Made by a program: the position numbers and the translations under genes. 64,000 bases of DNA from Siphonodentalium dalli (lineage: Eukaryota > Mollusca > Scaphopoda > Gadilida > Siphonodentaliidae). The notes below the pieces were generated by a model. The model was not told the origin of the DNA and searched no databases. It worked only from the letters and a program-made list of their open reading frames with translations. Position 1 is the first letter of the stretch, and every line of letters begins with the position of its first letter. The stretch spans positions 280,109,426 to 280,173,425 of the forward strand of contig CP136063.1 in the NCBI GenBank assembly GCA_032622095.1, read 5' to 3'. Shown one piece after another: positions 42,303 through 54,684 of this stretch.

Positions 42303-43065
42303 CTGGAATAGAAATATTCGACATGTTAGATACACTAAGTCTTTATGATGTTGTTTTGTCGTGTGAGATAAACCACCCCTGAGGCTTAACAATGTGTTAC
42401 CCCCCCCCCCCCATCCACCCCATCCCCTGATGAAATATATACACATGGCTGCCAAATTACGCCAACATTTCTTATGAATACAAAAATACCCCGTTTAATT
42501 CCCAATATATACATATATTCATACACATCATTGTGAATTGCATGCATATAACACATTTCTTCTCAATATGTATTGTTATACGATGAGAGTATCTAATAAA
42601 TTGAAATTGAATTGAATTGCGTGTTATCACTGCCAAACAATTACAAATTCAATAGAGAACACGAACATACTAATGCTCAAGAACATTTTATATCGAGCAT
42701 TATTTCTGGAGAATGTAATTAAAATAAGGCCAATATGCCATCGATCAAAATATCTAAAGGAAATAGGGACAACGTAATTAAATGTAATATGTATTTTGTT
42801 TTTAAAGTTAACTGCACTTTGCTTAACTAATGAACTTAACAGCTACATGGGTTTTGAGAGAGTGTGCAATTTTTTTGGGGGATAGGATGGGATTCGAATC
42901 CCGGCTTCGGTCCGATGACAATACCACCTCAGCAACCCCCGCCAAAAATGGAAGCTCAAATGGCTGCTGTATCCCCACGTCGAACTTAGAGACGCTATGT
43001 GCACATTGTAAGGTATCTACCATATAATTAGCTTAAATTGTGATTAAGCCAAATTACACATAATA
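42303..43065. other. intron, no gene recognised
   Basis: A 10-base C run at 42401. The - strand frame upstream of the acceptor is intron read-through. Confidence 0.5.
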
Positions 43066-43090
43066 CCCCCCCCCCCCCCCCCCCCCCCCC
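43066..43090. repeat. 25-base C homopolymer
   Basis: Uninterrupted C run. Other C/G runs of 8-14 are at 12001, 12561, 33857, 40487, 42401, 48409 and 61776. Confidence 0.95.
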
Positions 43091-43787
43091 GAGTTATGAA
43101 CCCCAATGTTTCCTCGTATTCTCACATGAGAAATTATTCCAGTGCAGTTTCCTTATTACGGATTACAGTTAATAGCACGAACCGGATCCAACTTGATTTG
43201 AACTTGACTTAAGTGATCAGGTAGTAATCAAAATACCAAATATGAAAAGAATTGGAAAACTATAAAAAACTAATTCTAAGTTAAACAAGTTGCATAACTC
43301 CGTCATAATTATTGGACCGGACCTCCATTCGAACTTGACATTGAGCATTGAACTTCATGGCTGACATAACGTCATTTGGAACTTTCGGACCAAAAAATCG
43401 GTTAAAATTGCTCGGATAGTTTGATTTTGCGACCAGCATTTTATATAGTTTTGTTAAATTTGTTTTCTTTCAAATCAAAAGTCGAAAATATTCCTACTCC
43501 CGGTATTTTATTATTTATTTTTTTAAAGAAAAAAGAAAATCCAACTGTTGTGGAGTTCAGTAACTAATGGTGAGAGTGTTCGACTTGTATAGTCAATGTG
43601 TGGTCACCGACGTTAGTTTGAGCCTCACCGGTGGATTGGCGAGCTTTATAACAGTGGCTATATTTCGAATTAAGCGGAGTGTGACTACAAAGTTATATCT
43701 TGATCTAATGTCGCGCCTAGCTATGACTCCTGATCAAGGTCGCTCGCACCATGTCGGCGTCGCACCACTCATGTGTTAAATATAGAA

Positions 43788-43915
43788 TACACCCATAGTA
43801 GCCGAGAATACCAAATTTTCACCACGAGTGGAATTGTGGTTTTAACCACGAGCCTTTGGCGAGTTGTTAAAAGTGGTGAAAATTTTGTACTCTCGGCTAC
43901 TATGCGTGTATTTTA
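43788..43915. mobile_element. 128-bp foldback element
   Basis: AATACACCCATAGTAGCCGA and TCGGCTACTATGCGTGTATT arms of about 45 bases, with a second inner hairpin ACCACGAG / CTCGTGGT. Confidence 0.8.
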
Positions 43916-44269
43916 TTTATGCCATAATTATTATTTTTGATTTGTTCATCCAATTCAACTACTCCGCTGTTTACTTTGAATGTGTATCCACACCAAGAGA
44001 CACAAACACGACGCTATACGGAATGTGCGTCACTCGTAGTGATGAACCCACTCATTTACGTCACATGTGGTGTCAGCCTGTTTCTGAGCGATCAGTCACT
44101 TTGTATTACCATTCATATGTTTCCTGGTTCATATAACACTGGCAAGCTGCAATGCTACATTTGATTGAAATTCAGGCAATTTTCCTGATATCTAATTTAC
44201 ATCATGACAACTTCCAATTTTAAATGAATGTGACATAGGAACTATTTTGCTAACTACGATGTAGTTCTA

Positions 44270-44375
44270 CTATGGGTATAAACGTTTAACACATGAAATT
44301 ACGTTTGAACATTTACGCCCACAGTAGAAATTTATACCCATAGTAGGAAGCTGTATACCCATAGTAGGGTGTAAA
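44270..44375. repeat. short repeats of TACCCATAGTAG
   Basis: Four occurrences of TACCCATAGTAG or its complement within 100 bases. Confidence 0.7.
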
Positions 44376-44868
44376 GATGAAGTTTACAAAATATGTGTTA
44401 TACACACAATGGAATAGGCAATTGTGGTATAAATGAGTATTAAGCTGCTTGTCATACCGGTGAGTATCACAATTACATGTTCTGATCGAACTACAGCAGC
44501 GCCTGTATACATTATAATGGCTGCAGCCGGGTTCATTGGTTGGCTTCTACAGATGACTAAAAGTGTCTCAGAGCATGCACGTAATTGGTTAAACGCTATA
44601 TAAAACCGTTATAATTCCAACCATAGGAAATCAAGGTGGTCAGGTTAATTGGAAATTCCAATCAGTAGGAAAGCTTGAAATATCAGTTGGAAAATCACAA
44701 TCCATGCGTGGTGATGCCGCATGGAATATCGCGAACTTGGTATTTTGAGTCTGGTTCAAGGAAAAGCCGTTGGAAATTCTAACAGAGATCCGACAACAAC
44801 GTCCTGGTCCCAAGAAAATTGTTTTCGTGGGACAAAAACAAAACCATGACAACAGTTTCTGTACTCAC

Positions 44869-44941
44869 ACTGTTCACTACAATAGGCGCTGCTATTGCTC
44901 CAGCATACTCTAGAAATGATGACACTCCTACAGCGTGATTT
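44869..44941 (-). CDS. SLC22-type transporter, exon with segment 11
   Basis: 73 bases between ACTACTTTCAG and GTGAGTAC. The first base completes the Arg codon left by 51303-51423, then NHAVGVSSFLEYAGAIAAPI VVNS. 'R.H..GV.S....G....P' is the start of segment 11 in SLC22. An earlier AG (CCAG/GTTGAC) gives the wrong phase, so the acceptor here is chosen by frame. Exon ends in phase 0. Confidence 0.85.
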
Positions 44942-45112
44942 CTGAAAGTAGTGTCAACCTGGTTTATGTGTATGTGTATATACAAAATTTCAAGCAAACA
45001 CTGTATTTAACAATAAATATTTACATAGACTTAATATTGCTTCCGCTTTTCACGTATATAGCGTTACGATAGACACCACCTCTGAGTGAATGTGTTTATA
45101 AACCTATGAACC

Positions 45113-45190
45113 ACATTGACCGCCATATTATCCGTCATAATCCAATGAACCAGATTGACCGCCATGTTGTATCCGCTATAATCCAATAAC
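45113..45190. repeat. 40-bp tandem duplication
   Basis: ATTGACCGCCAT.TT and ATAATCCAAT occur twice in succession. Confidence 0.7.
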
Positions 45191-45670
45191 CGCAACAAGA
45201 ATCCGGAAATGACCGGGGTTGGTCGAACATGAACGATCCATACGTAGGTTATTCATCACCATATGATGTGGCAGTATGTCAGAAGGAATCTGAGTTCGTC
45301 TAATTTGTGGGACGAGTGCATGAATTGTGAGATAACTTTAGTAGTAAATCCACGGATTCCGTTGAATTTAATATATAATTGGAATGATATAAAATCATAA
45401 TTCGTCATGTGTTCAAGTATATTCGGCGGATTCAACTTGGTAATTGGATTTGACAGCGATAACAATTCTGAATTCATCTCGCTGTCAAACCGCCGTTCAG
45501 TTCATAAGTTGCGTCAATTTGTCAATATTCAAAGCAGAATAATCCCATCAGCAGAATATTTTAAAAACAAATTGCAACAGGACGTTGCCATGGTTGCGAC
45601 AGGTAGTAGATCTCCCCGTTACTCAAAAGCAATTAACACCTTCCCATAATGAACTATAATACTGATAAGA

Positions 45671-46096
45671 ATTAAAGGTACTCAATCCGATCATCAAGTT
45701 AAAACAACATTTCTTCAAAATATCAGAATCGATTAATTACAACAAAATAATGCCAACCGCTGTCAACTATGGTATAAAATTTTCCAATATATATTATTTA
45801 TCAACATATTGTTCAACGAAATATGGCCGTATTATCACTTGAGTATCATATAATTTGGCCGTTTTACAGAGTTATTCATCTTATCCGCAATTTTGTCCGA
45901 GACGGTCGATTTGACGACTCTTTCCTGGGCCACAAATAATTACACATATCGAGAAATAACAAATTTCAAAAATCGATATCTGCTCACTCTGAGCTGTGAC
46001 GGGTGGGTTCCTCGACTCGAATCAAATATTGTTTACCCCCGAAGCCAAAGAAGTAGTAATTTGGGAGCGTTAATTCGGGTTATGCTCCTTTAACTA
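45671..46096. mobile_element. foldback F4, copy 2, one arm
   Basis: Starts AAAGGTACTCAATCCGATCA and follows the F4 arm sequence to TTAATTCGGGTTATGCTCC. The second arm is missing. Confidence 0.75.
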
Positions 46097-47015
46097 TAGC
46101 ATTTTAAGTCACTATGGAATGTGTGTTCGTCCTATCAGTTCTCGTTTTGCCATATCAGTATTACGGTTTCGTGAAGCTAGGCATCACCCCCGTGTACCTG
46201 GTATCACCAACCCGGAAGGTATCACCAAACCGGACTGAATGTGTAAGAAATTTTCACGTATATAATATGCGATTATGTTTGTTTCTCATTGTAAAACAGA
46301 CAAAGGACAAAATGTGTGTGCGTCCATATGAAGCAAGTATATTTACCCAATCGATGTCAGTCGGTTATCCCAGATCTAAACATTTACAAATTTTTAGCGA
46401 ATTATTTCAATAGTGTTTTTGATTTTGGTCTCTCATCTTTTCGAGAATATCTATTCACTAGTATAACCCCAGGCCTTCCAAACTGCCAACACTTTGCCGG
46501 TATATAGCTGCATAATTATGTCAATGAAGCATATGATTCCACAAAGTTTTAAAAACCCGAGTCATTCCCAATATACGCGCGATATGGTGGGACCACGATG
46601 GGTCTAGATAGATGTCAAAGTCGCGGATCACGATGCCACTAACACCAGATCCTCTGTGCAGTAAATATCCATAGTACTTATAGAGTTATGTGGAGCGTTC
46701 GTGAGTTATCTGAGTCTGGTCAGTTGGACTACGAATCTCATCTGAAATATGAAACCATTACATTTTAGAATCATCCATTATGAATGGAATAACATCTCAG
46801 CAGTCAAATTGCGCATTCAAATAGGCGAATGAAAGATGACGTATATCACAAGTAAGGCCTTTATCACACGAACAAGCATGCTGTCGTTCATGATATCATA
46901 ATTGGGTTTGTATTGAAACCCCACATGGCGATACGTTGCGACGATGAGTATATAACAATGTCATTTAGTCGGCACAGTGAATACCATATATACGATGTTA
47001 TCCCGCCCACATATA

Positions 47016-48361
47016 ATAAGAAAATCATAGTCAGAAATGATAACGCCCTCAAGATCATATTATTAGGCATTTATATAATAAAACGACTAATCCTTCAAAT
47101 TAGTACAACAACTACGGTTTATCACTGAAGGTGTCTCATTGACCACATCAGAAAACCTCTAAATGCGGACCAAAAATCTTTTAATCGGAATAAACACCAC
47201 AAGAGAGGCCCCGCCATTATTCTCACCTAAATATTGAAAGCAGTTAACGCGGTCATAAAAGTTACATACTTCCACAATGAGACATCCGCGAAGATACATC
47301 CGCGAATACATACAGCCTGCAAAAACTCTAACCGGTACGCAATACAGCGAGTACGTTAATGATCAAAGTTACCCCATATCTCCTATTTATATATATATTA
47401 TATTCGTCAAAATTAACACAAGAAACGAGTATATAACCATAAAATTGTTAATAAAAATACAGTGCAAATACAATACATTTATTATATATGTTACTATTTT
47501 ATTATTATATATTAGTATACGGTATATATCATGTGTGCAACATCAGACATTGTTGAATATTTACATAGCCCGTCTGTGTTACATTAAATCATGTTGGTGA
47601 TCGGTTAACTGCTAAGTGGGTCACCCGGTTCACATCCCAAATAATGCGAAGAATGTATCACGAACAGGAAGTTACAAACTGTTGACCTAATCTGAACTTA
47701 TCACTAAACGGGGTCAGCAGAATAATTGGACGCGCTTTTAAAGTTCAGCCGAATTGCATCTGAAGCCCGTTATTTATATCAATCACGTTATCGTAGCTAA
47801 TAGTTTGGAAATCTTATATTGGGCTGTCTTAATGTGCTGCATGGGATATTATCAAATTATCGGGAACTGTCGTGAAAATAAATAAGAAACACTCAGCTTT
47901 TATATAGCAATACAGCATCAAAAAGTTATATAAATATAAATATTAAATGTAGTGGGTGGGTGTGTTATTGGGGGGTACGGAGCTGTGGTCGTTGGGGGCA
48001 CATTTAGTGTAAACCGTTACCTGTTTACCGTCGTTCCGCTATTTTGATTTGTCGTAATATTTGGCGTATAAACAGTTTGTTGTATATTTACGGAAATTAA
48101 ATTACATCTTCTGCAAATGATACCTGAATACCTGATGTTTTGTTTATATTACTAATCTTGGAAAATATCCACAGAAAAACATTGGACGTCACCTTTTGTG
48201 TTATATTGTGGGAATAGGACATTACTCTTCGTTCTACTACAATTTCCTAAAATAACTCGCATCGTGTAAAACCCGAAATGTGTTGTTCTGCGAGATATCC
48301 CCATAGCTCCATGGACACGGCCAGATCAGCCTGGCAGTATACACCCATAGGGCGTAATGAA
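47016..48361 (-). repeat. duplicated intron segment, copy 2
   Basis: Co-linear with 54685-55738 in the same orientation but in a different intron of the transporter. It begins with a decayed version of the intron-end repeat (47016-47064) in which the splice-site AG is lost. It carries repeat H at 47556-48020; the 54-kb copy does not. Confidence 0.8.
47556..48020 (+). repeat. dispersed repeat H, copy 2
   Basis: Matches 9805-10300. The junctions against 55372 (ACATTGTTG then GGTTAATCC) mark the inserted piece. Confidence 0.7.
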
Positions 48362-48672
48362 GCCTGCATATTAAATGCATTTGTCATCAAGGACAGGGTG
48401 TTTTTTTTGGGGGGGGGGGTCTGGAGGGGTGGCGTCTCGCCCAACATCGGAGACCAATTTAGTTATTGTGGTGTGTGGTCAATGAAATGAACAATTGCGA
48501 TGATAATTCAAAACTTCGCAACAAAAGATAAATAATTATGCGTCCTCTATATATCCACGAACATACCAGGCTACATCTGAAGCCAATCTGTTCTCCGAGT
48601 CGGACAATTCATCCACTCCTGAACTTACATGGATGTAGGTGTATCATACCCCCATACCTTGGTCATCATTTT

Positions 48673-49207
48673 TTAAAATACGGGCGGCGTTGGCGGTGGG
48701 TATGCTGTTAAAATATTCACCTCCGTCAAAAACCACCATAAACAGAACGAATTGTAAAATATAAACAGAATTTGTTCTTATACCATTCATAAATATGGCA
48801 CAGACAGTATGTTATTGTCAAAGGTTTTTCCTTTGTTATGTGAACAAAAGCAAAACACGTTACAGAACCTGGCTTTTGTTTAGATCCCGATATGGTAAAC
48901 ATAGAGAGCGTTATTTGTTACTTTTTTCCTGATATGGAAAAAATAAAGAGCGTTTATATCATTTGTGTGTGATAAACCAATAGAATTGCTCTGTGTTATG
49001 TAAACAGAAGCAAAACTTCTGTAACACGAGAATGTTCTTGTTTACGTATATATACACCATCGTACGTCTTGACGACAATATATTATTTACGCGCTGATTA
49101 TGTTTGGCATATGAACTCAACTATATATATATATTAATATTCCTTCTGTTGATGGCGATTTGAACAAATATGAATATTTCTGCAACGAACACCGCCCGTG
49201 CCTTTAA
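48673..49207. mobile_element. TTAAAG-ended MITE, copy B
   Basis: TTAAAATACGGGCGGCGTTG to CACCGCCCGTGCCTTTAA; see 1795-2296. Confidence 0.8.
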
Positions 49208-50157
49208 CTGTTTTTCTTTCATTGCACCCGGGTCATTTATCATGGCATGCCATTATTAATAAACTTTATAACTGACGATAGAATGTCCTATTATACCAAA
49301 TAATTTATGGTACTCGAAAGGGATTACAATCATTTGATGTCCGGTAGTCACACAAACATATATACTGCGAATGACGCGATGTGTGATTTTCACCCCTGAT
49401 GTAATTTAGACATGCAACCCGTGATTCTGCATACGTGGATCGATTGTTCGAGAGTATAGGCTTATCATATTGTGTGTAAATACCGAATCAAACTCCACGA
49501 CCCATACACGATCAACATACCGAGAAAGTCTGCAGACAAAACGACATATTCTATGATTTTGTCGAAGAAACATGCTCATAACAATAGCTGCGTGTAACAT
49601 CGTGACTTGAATGCGAGCACAACCTAGATATCTGAATATTTCGTAATTGTTTTCGGATTTTAATGTTATCTTATTTGTTTTTTCCTGTTTGAATCGATTC
49701 AAAGGTAATTTAGTAGATACTTATATAGCTGTAATATAGTTACAGTCATTTGCTGATATTAAAATCGAGTGCTGACAATACACATTTTGCTTGTTGAAAT
49801 GTCAGTGAGTAAAGATATTCTCCAGAATACTGTACGCTGGAGAATGTTAGCTAGGGTATAACGTATTTGTTATGTCAGTTTTATTATACAATTTGCCAGA
49901 ATAACTCATGATGAACAATTTATGCGAATAATATAGCTGAATAATAAAGGTACATGTGTATATAATGGATCATTTATAGGCTACTGGTAAACGCATGCGG
50001 CTCGATATGCAACTTGATTATTTGCAAGAAAAACAGGGAATTCTTGTTCTCAATTTATGTACAAAGAAATAAGTCCATATCCACAAATAACGGTCTAAAG
50101 TGCTTTTTCGTTCGGCCATTATGTGTATTATCAAAATCAGCGGTTTATTTTCACATA
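49208..50157. other. intron, no gene recognised
   Basis: A small inverted pair at 49810-49850 (ATTCTCCAGAATACTG / ACGCTGGAGAATG). A 98-codon ORF has no motif. Confidence 0.4.
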
Positions 50158-50515
50158 TGGTACTCAATCCGATCAGGCGCTCATAAATTACTATTCATTT
50201 GGCTTCGGGGGTAAACAATAAAACGGACAAATTACGGTTGTAAGATGGATAACTCTAAAGTGGTTATTATTGTTAATAGTAATCACTTGATTTTAGAGTT
50301 ATCCATCTTACAACCGCAATTTGTCCGTTTTTAGCACGTGGTCATCGAAAAGATTGGTCCACAAACAATAGAAATAGCAAATTTCAAACATCGATATCTA
50401 ATCACTCTGAGATTTGATGGGTGGGTTCCTCGACTCGAATCAAATATTTTTTACTTTCGTAGCCAAAGAAATAGTAATTTAGGAGCGTCTGATCGGATTG
50501 AGTACCTTTAATTAC
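50158..50515. mobile_element. foldback F4, copy 3, short form
   Basis: GGTACTCAATCCGATCA at both ends in inverse orientation. In the centre, AAGATGGATAACTCTAAAG / TTTAGAGTTATCCATCTT form a tight hairpin around 50240-50320. Confidence 0.85.
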
Positions 50516-51302
50516 ATTTTTGCTGGCGATTTGTTAACAAAAAAGAACTCAACAGTCTATAAAATACAATTAGCTATTCGTATTATTATCAATATAGTAG
50601 TTCATTGTGTGAAAGGTCTATAAATAAATGGAAAATAGTCGATATACGTCTGCACAAAATTCCTATATTTAATAAATAAATGCACGGTGTATAGTGGATT
50701 TATTGTGGTGCTTTCTTGAATTGTGACCTAAAAACCACGTCAACATACCAATGGGAACATAAAATACGTCAGTGTACTTTGGACTATAGTATTCCAAGTG
50801 GAACTTAAACATTGTGTTGCCTTATATGTTGATCGTGCAGAGTATATCATCATCGCATCTGCTGCATTTCTGTATGTTGGCTGTCAACTAATTCGCCCCG
50901 GAAGTTGAAAGATGACATTCACATGACATTTGCGGGATGTTATCATTACAACGAGGAGCAAGAACGCAATTAAACTGTGCGCGCGAGGTGCTGATTTCCC
51001 TCTATATTCACCTCAATGACCCCAGTAGATCTCTCAAGTGGACAATATTCAACTATGATCTGGCCTCCTTGCCACCCATGCACATCTACAATGTTTCCTC
51101 ATATTCTCGTAGTTACCTTGCTCTTCGTACAATGTTCACCTCTTTCCAATTGATGTATACAATGTTCTTCCTTGTAAATAGCTGTCCATGTATAGTCCAG
51201 ATACAATGGTCTCGTTACCACATACTTTCTGTAACTGATATGTATATATGCTCTTCATACTTGGAGGTCAATAAACAATAATGAGATATATGTTCATCTA
51301 AC
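50516..51302. other. intron, no gene recognised
   Basis: A 114-codon + strand ORF (50937-51281) overlaps short imperfect repeats (TACAATGTT.., around 51085-51165) and has no recognisable domain. Confidence 0.4.
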
Positions 51303-51423
51303 CTGACACTCGTTGGAAATATCTCAGATGTGTACAGCCAAAGAACGCAATACGAGGCCGAAACTCCGAGTTTGCCGATCATGGCCAAAGCGGTGGTGAT
51401 CCAAGCGAGATCGATTCCCGAAT
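51303..51423 (-). CDS. SLC22-type transporter, exon with segment 10
   Basis: Between TTTTATTTGTAG and GTTAGATG. Reads D/SGIDLAWITTALAMIGKLG, then VSASYCVLWLYTSEIFPTSV and the start of R. 'GK.G.S..Y....YT.E.FPT.VRN' is one of the most conserved SLC22 motifs (segment 10 and the loop after it). Phase 1 in, phase 2 out, matching 54599-54684 and 44869-44941. Confidence 0.92.
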
Positions 51424-51538
51424 CTACAAATAAAATGTATACATTACACTCAAACAAATCTGGGTTCCAACGGGAACTATAATTGGTTCTAAATTGTATC
51501 ATACAACCAATCTGGATCGGTTTTCACATAGAACCAGA

Positions 51539-51920
51539 TTAACCCTTTACCCAACAGAAGGGCCCTGTGCCAATGCATTCTCTTATATATGCGAGTCGAC
51601 CATATGTCGCCTCGCATATATAAGAGAATGCATTGGCTTAACACATTAAAAATTATAAAATTGTTAAAGAATGTAAGAAAAAATGGTAAATGCATTAGGC
51701 CAATGCATTCTCTTATATATGCGAGGCTACCTATGGTCGACTCGCATATATAAGATAATGCATTGGCACAGGGCATAACTGTAACTATCACAATGTGGTC
51801 AAGGAGCCGGTTCCAATGATATCCATATATGTATGGTTCTATTGAGACAGACCGAAGATATTTTAGGCTGTTGAAGCTTTATTTGGCCGGTTTTGGCCGT
51901 TTTGTTGGGTAAAGGGTTAA
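51539..51920 (-). mobile_element. TTAACCCTTTACCCAAC MITE, complete, inverted
   Basis: Same as 40908-41263, reversed, TTAA on both sides. Palindromes at 51569-51637 and 51699-51767. A further GGGTAAAGGGTTA end lies at 52020-52034, probably a partial copy. Confidence 0.9.
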
Positions 51921-52034
51921 TTAAGAGATTTATCCCACAGGGAGCCTCACACAGATGGAAGCATGCACTGCAGAGTGTCGTCTGCTCCAGTCTACGTGGG
52001 GCTCTATAAGGGGTTTTGTTGGGTAAAGGGTTAT

Positions 52035-52762
52035 AGTATCAAATATTTCCTTTTGGGTTTCTGGTTTGGTTCACAAAGGAAACAAAATATTTGGTTGTTG
52101 GTTTGGTTCAAACTGTTTCGTTCTTCAATTCATATTCTATATTTCTAAACGTACCTAAAATGAACAGTTTGCAGCCGATCCAAACTTTCGAACTATCGTA
52201 TGCCATCTTCTAGCAAATGGCTGGCCCCAAATGATGTAGGTAAAATGAGGAATATAACCAAACCTACACGACAGATTTCAGACTAACCTTATCGAAATCG
52301 TCTCATCCCATTCCAATCACCCATAATCATCTATTAGCATTTTTGTAAAATATTCATCTTGTTTTGTATTGGGAATAAATATTGTTTGCACCAAATCGTT
52401 TTGCACGTAGGTCAGAACTTACTAAATGTCTTTCTGCCAAAATTGCTATAAGAAAACTGGTGCCTTTCATGCAGGCCCATTTTTTTTACTTTCCGAGGTG
52501 CACAGAAATTTCATACATGACACAGTTATGATGCATATGAAGCATGTTTAACGTTATTTTATGTATATATCGACACATTAGGTACTAAGAACGTGTTAAA
52601 AGAGAGTACTGTACTGTATGTGTACGTTGGGGCCTAAATTGACGTAAACACCCTGGTGTGGTGATCTTTTGGGGACACTGAATACAGTAATTATTTTAAA
52701 TAATTTGATATCCGAATTGACAGCACTCAACGTCGTGCTTACACACAAGTCTGGAAATAAGG
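52035..52762. other. intron, no gene recognised
   Basis: AT-rich; nothing identified. Confidence 0.4.
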
Positions 52763-53170
52763 TATCTGTCATTTGCAGAATGAGGTCCCCGGAGGGTGAT
52801 TTTAGTGACGCTATTCCTGGTATCCCACATGGCAGGCTGGCATAACCAAATTCGCCCTCTGTGAACCTCATTCTGCTTAGACCTCAACTGTTATGGGGTA
52901 CTTAGGATCAAATTGAAGTTGGTGATGTTTACCCATTAGTCACCTCAATTATGCATTTTATCTTCTGCAAATTAGGGGATAAAGCAACTGAATAGAAGGG
53001 GAAAAGGTAGCTGAAAACAATGCTAATTTGAGACTCCATAAAATTCCCAGAAGATGAGGCCAAAGCAGAATGGGGTTACCAGATGGTGCATTTGGTGATG
53101 CTATCTCGCTATGAGGGATAGCATCACTAAATTTACACTCTGGGGACCTCATTCTGCAATTGACAGACAC
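52763..53170. mobile_element. hairpin-ended MITE F3, copy 2
   Basis: Full length, both end hairpins present, one partly decayed. Confidence 0.85.
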
Positions 53171-53271
53171 CATATTTCCAGGCTTGCTAATATACACAAA
53201 TTATATTCAGAGACTGTCATTGGAGAAATGATTGCCGTTTGTTTATAGGCAAATACAAGCCTTGAAATAGG

Positions 53272-53494
53272 GTGTCTGTCATTTGCAGAATGAGGTCCCC
53301 AGAGGGTGAATTTAGTGATGCTACCCCGCATAGCGGGCTAGCATCACCAAATTCACCCACTGGGGACCTCATTCTGCTTACACCTCAGCAGAATGAGGTT
53401 CCCAGAGGATGGATTTGGTTATGCTAGCCCGCTATGCGGGGTAGCATCACTAAATTCACCCTCTGGGGGACCTCATTCTGCAAATGAAAGACAC
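53272..53494. mobile_element. hairpin-ended MITE F3, copy 3 without middle
   Basis: The two end hairpins are joined by only about ten bases (TTACACCTCA). Best-preserved hairpins: GATGCTA, CCCCGC/GCGGG, TAGCATC. Confidence 0.9.
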
Positions 53495-54142
53495 ACTATT
53501 TCAAGGCTTGGGCGAATATTCGTCCCAAATAAGAAGTAAATGTTTACAATTAAGCGTAGATCTGACATTGTGTTTTCTGAAATAATATGATAAGTGTGGC
53601 TAGAATTATTTGTAATATTAGTATAATGCTACATTCAATCAGTGTGCAAAGTGCATGAGTACACACTTAACTGTTTGATTTACTGCAATAAGTACATAAT
53701 ATGTCTTTAAAGAGTTAACACCCCTAGGTAGCTAATTCCTCGACTTCAGGCTTATCAATAATTATTTGAGACGCGACAGTCTCAGCTCCATCAGATTTCA
53801 ATTTAAAACTTTTTTGTCGGGTGCAAGTGAGTTCATATCTGCTTCGGAAATGTTCAAATGTCGTCGTCATGAGATATCGTTATTTGGTGGGATAATCTGG
53901 ATTCAGATTATGGATTAGACCCTGTACGGCGTGGTTCGGTAAACGAACAGACCAGAATCAGTAAACGAACAGACCGTAATCGTAATCAATCGTTATTTCG
54001 TCGTAATCCGGATTCACATTCTGATTCCGATTACGGACTCAAACGCTCATATGCATAATGTAAACAAATCGAGATTTCGCCACCTCGGAGTTTACCAGGG
54101 ATGTTCACGATCAGAAGTTGTTTGCAATCAAGCCTGGCAATA
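53495..54142. other. intron, no gene recognised
   Basis: Contains short repeats of CGTAATC.GGATTC / GATTCCGATTACG around 53930-54040, partly self-complementary. No gene. Confidence 0.45.
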
Positions 54143-54553
54143 GTGTCTGTCAAATGCAGAATGAGGTCCCCAGAGGGTGAATTTAGTTATGCTATCCCGC
54201 ACAGCGGGCTAGTATCACCAAATCACTTTGTGTGAATCTCATTCTGCTAAGGCCTCATATTCTGGGAAGCATCTATAGTCTCAAATTAACAATGTTTTTA
54301 GTCACATTTTCCCTTTTGGGAAGTTTTTATATCCTCTAATTTGGAGAAGATAAAATGCATAATCGATGTGACCAATGGGTGATCATCACCAACTTCAACT
54401 GGGAAACTTCAATCTGATCCTAGGTCTCCCATAGCAGTTGAGGTCTAAGCAGAATGAGGTTCCCAGAGGGTGAATTTGGTGATGCAAGCCCGCCGTGCGG
54501 GATAGAGTCACTAAATTCACCCTATGGGGACCTCATTCTGCAAATGACAGACC
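54143..54553. mobile_element. hairpin-ended MITE F3, copy 4
   Basis: Full length; its right end is 45 bases from the transporter exon at 54599, on the donor side. Confidence 0.85.
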
Positions 54554-54598
54554 CGCTATATTTGCTGGCTTGTTTATATATATATACCGGATAAGAAC

Positions 54599-54684
54599 CT
54601 GAGTTAGTTGGCACCAATAGAGTCGCTAGATTAGCGACGCCTCCCAGAATTAGAGCAGCTGTTATTGGGATTCTGCGTCCCATT
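54599..54684 (-). CDS. SLC22-type transporter, exon with segment 9
   Basis: Between TTTTCTTGTTTCAG and GTTCTTATCC. After completing an Arg codon it reads MGRRIPITAALILGGVANLA, then TLLVPTNS. With the end of the previous exon it forms IIDRMGRR, the DR.GRR loop between segments 8 and 9 found in SLC22 and other sugar-transporter-like carriers. Phases fit both neighbours. The intron immediately before it ends with the intron-end repeat (54685-54735). Confidence 0.92.
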
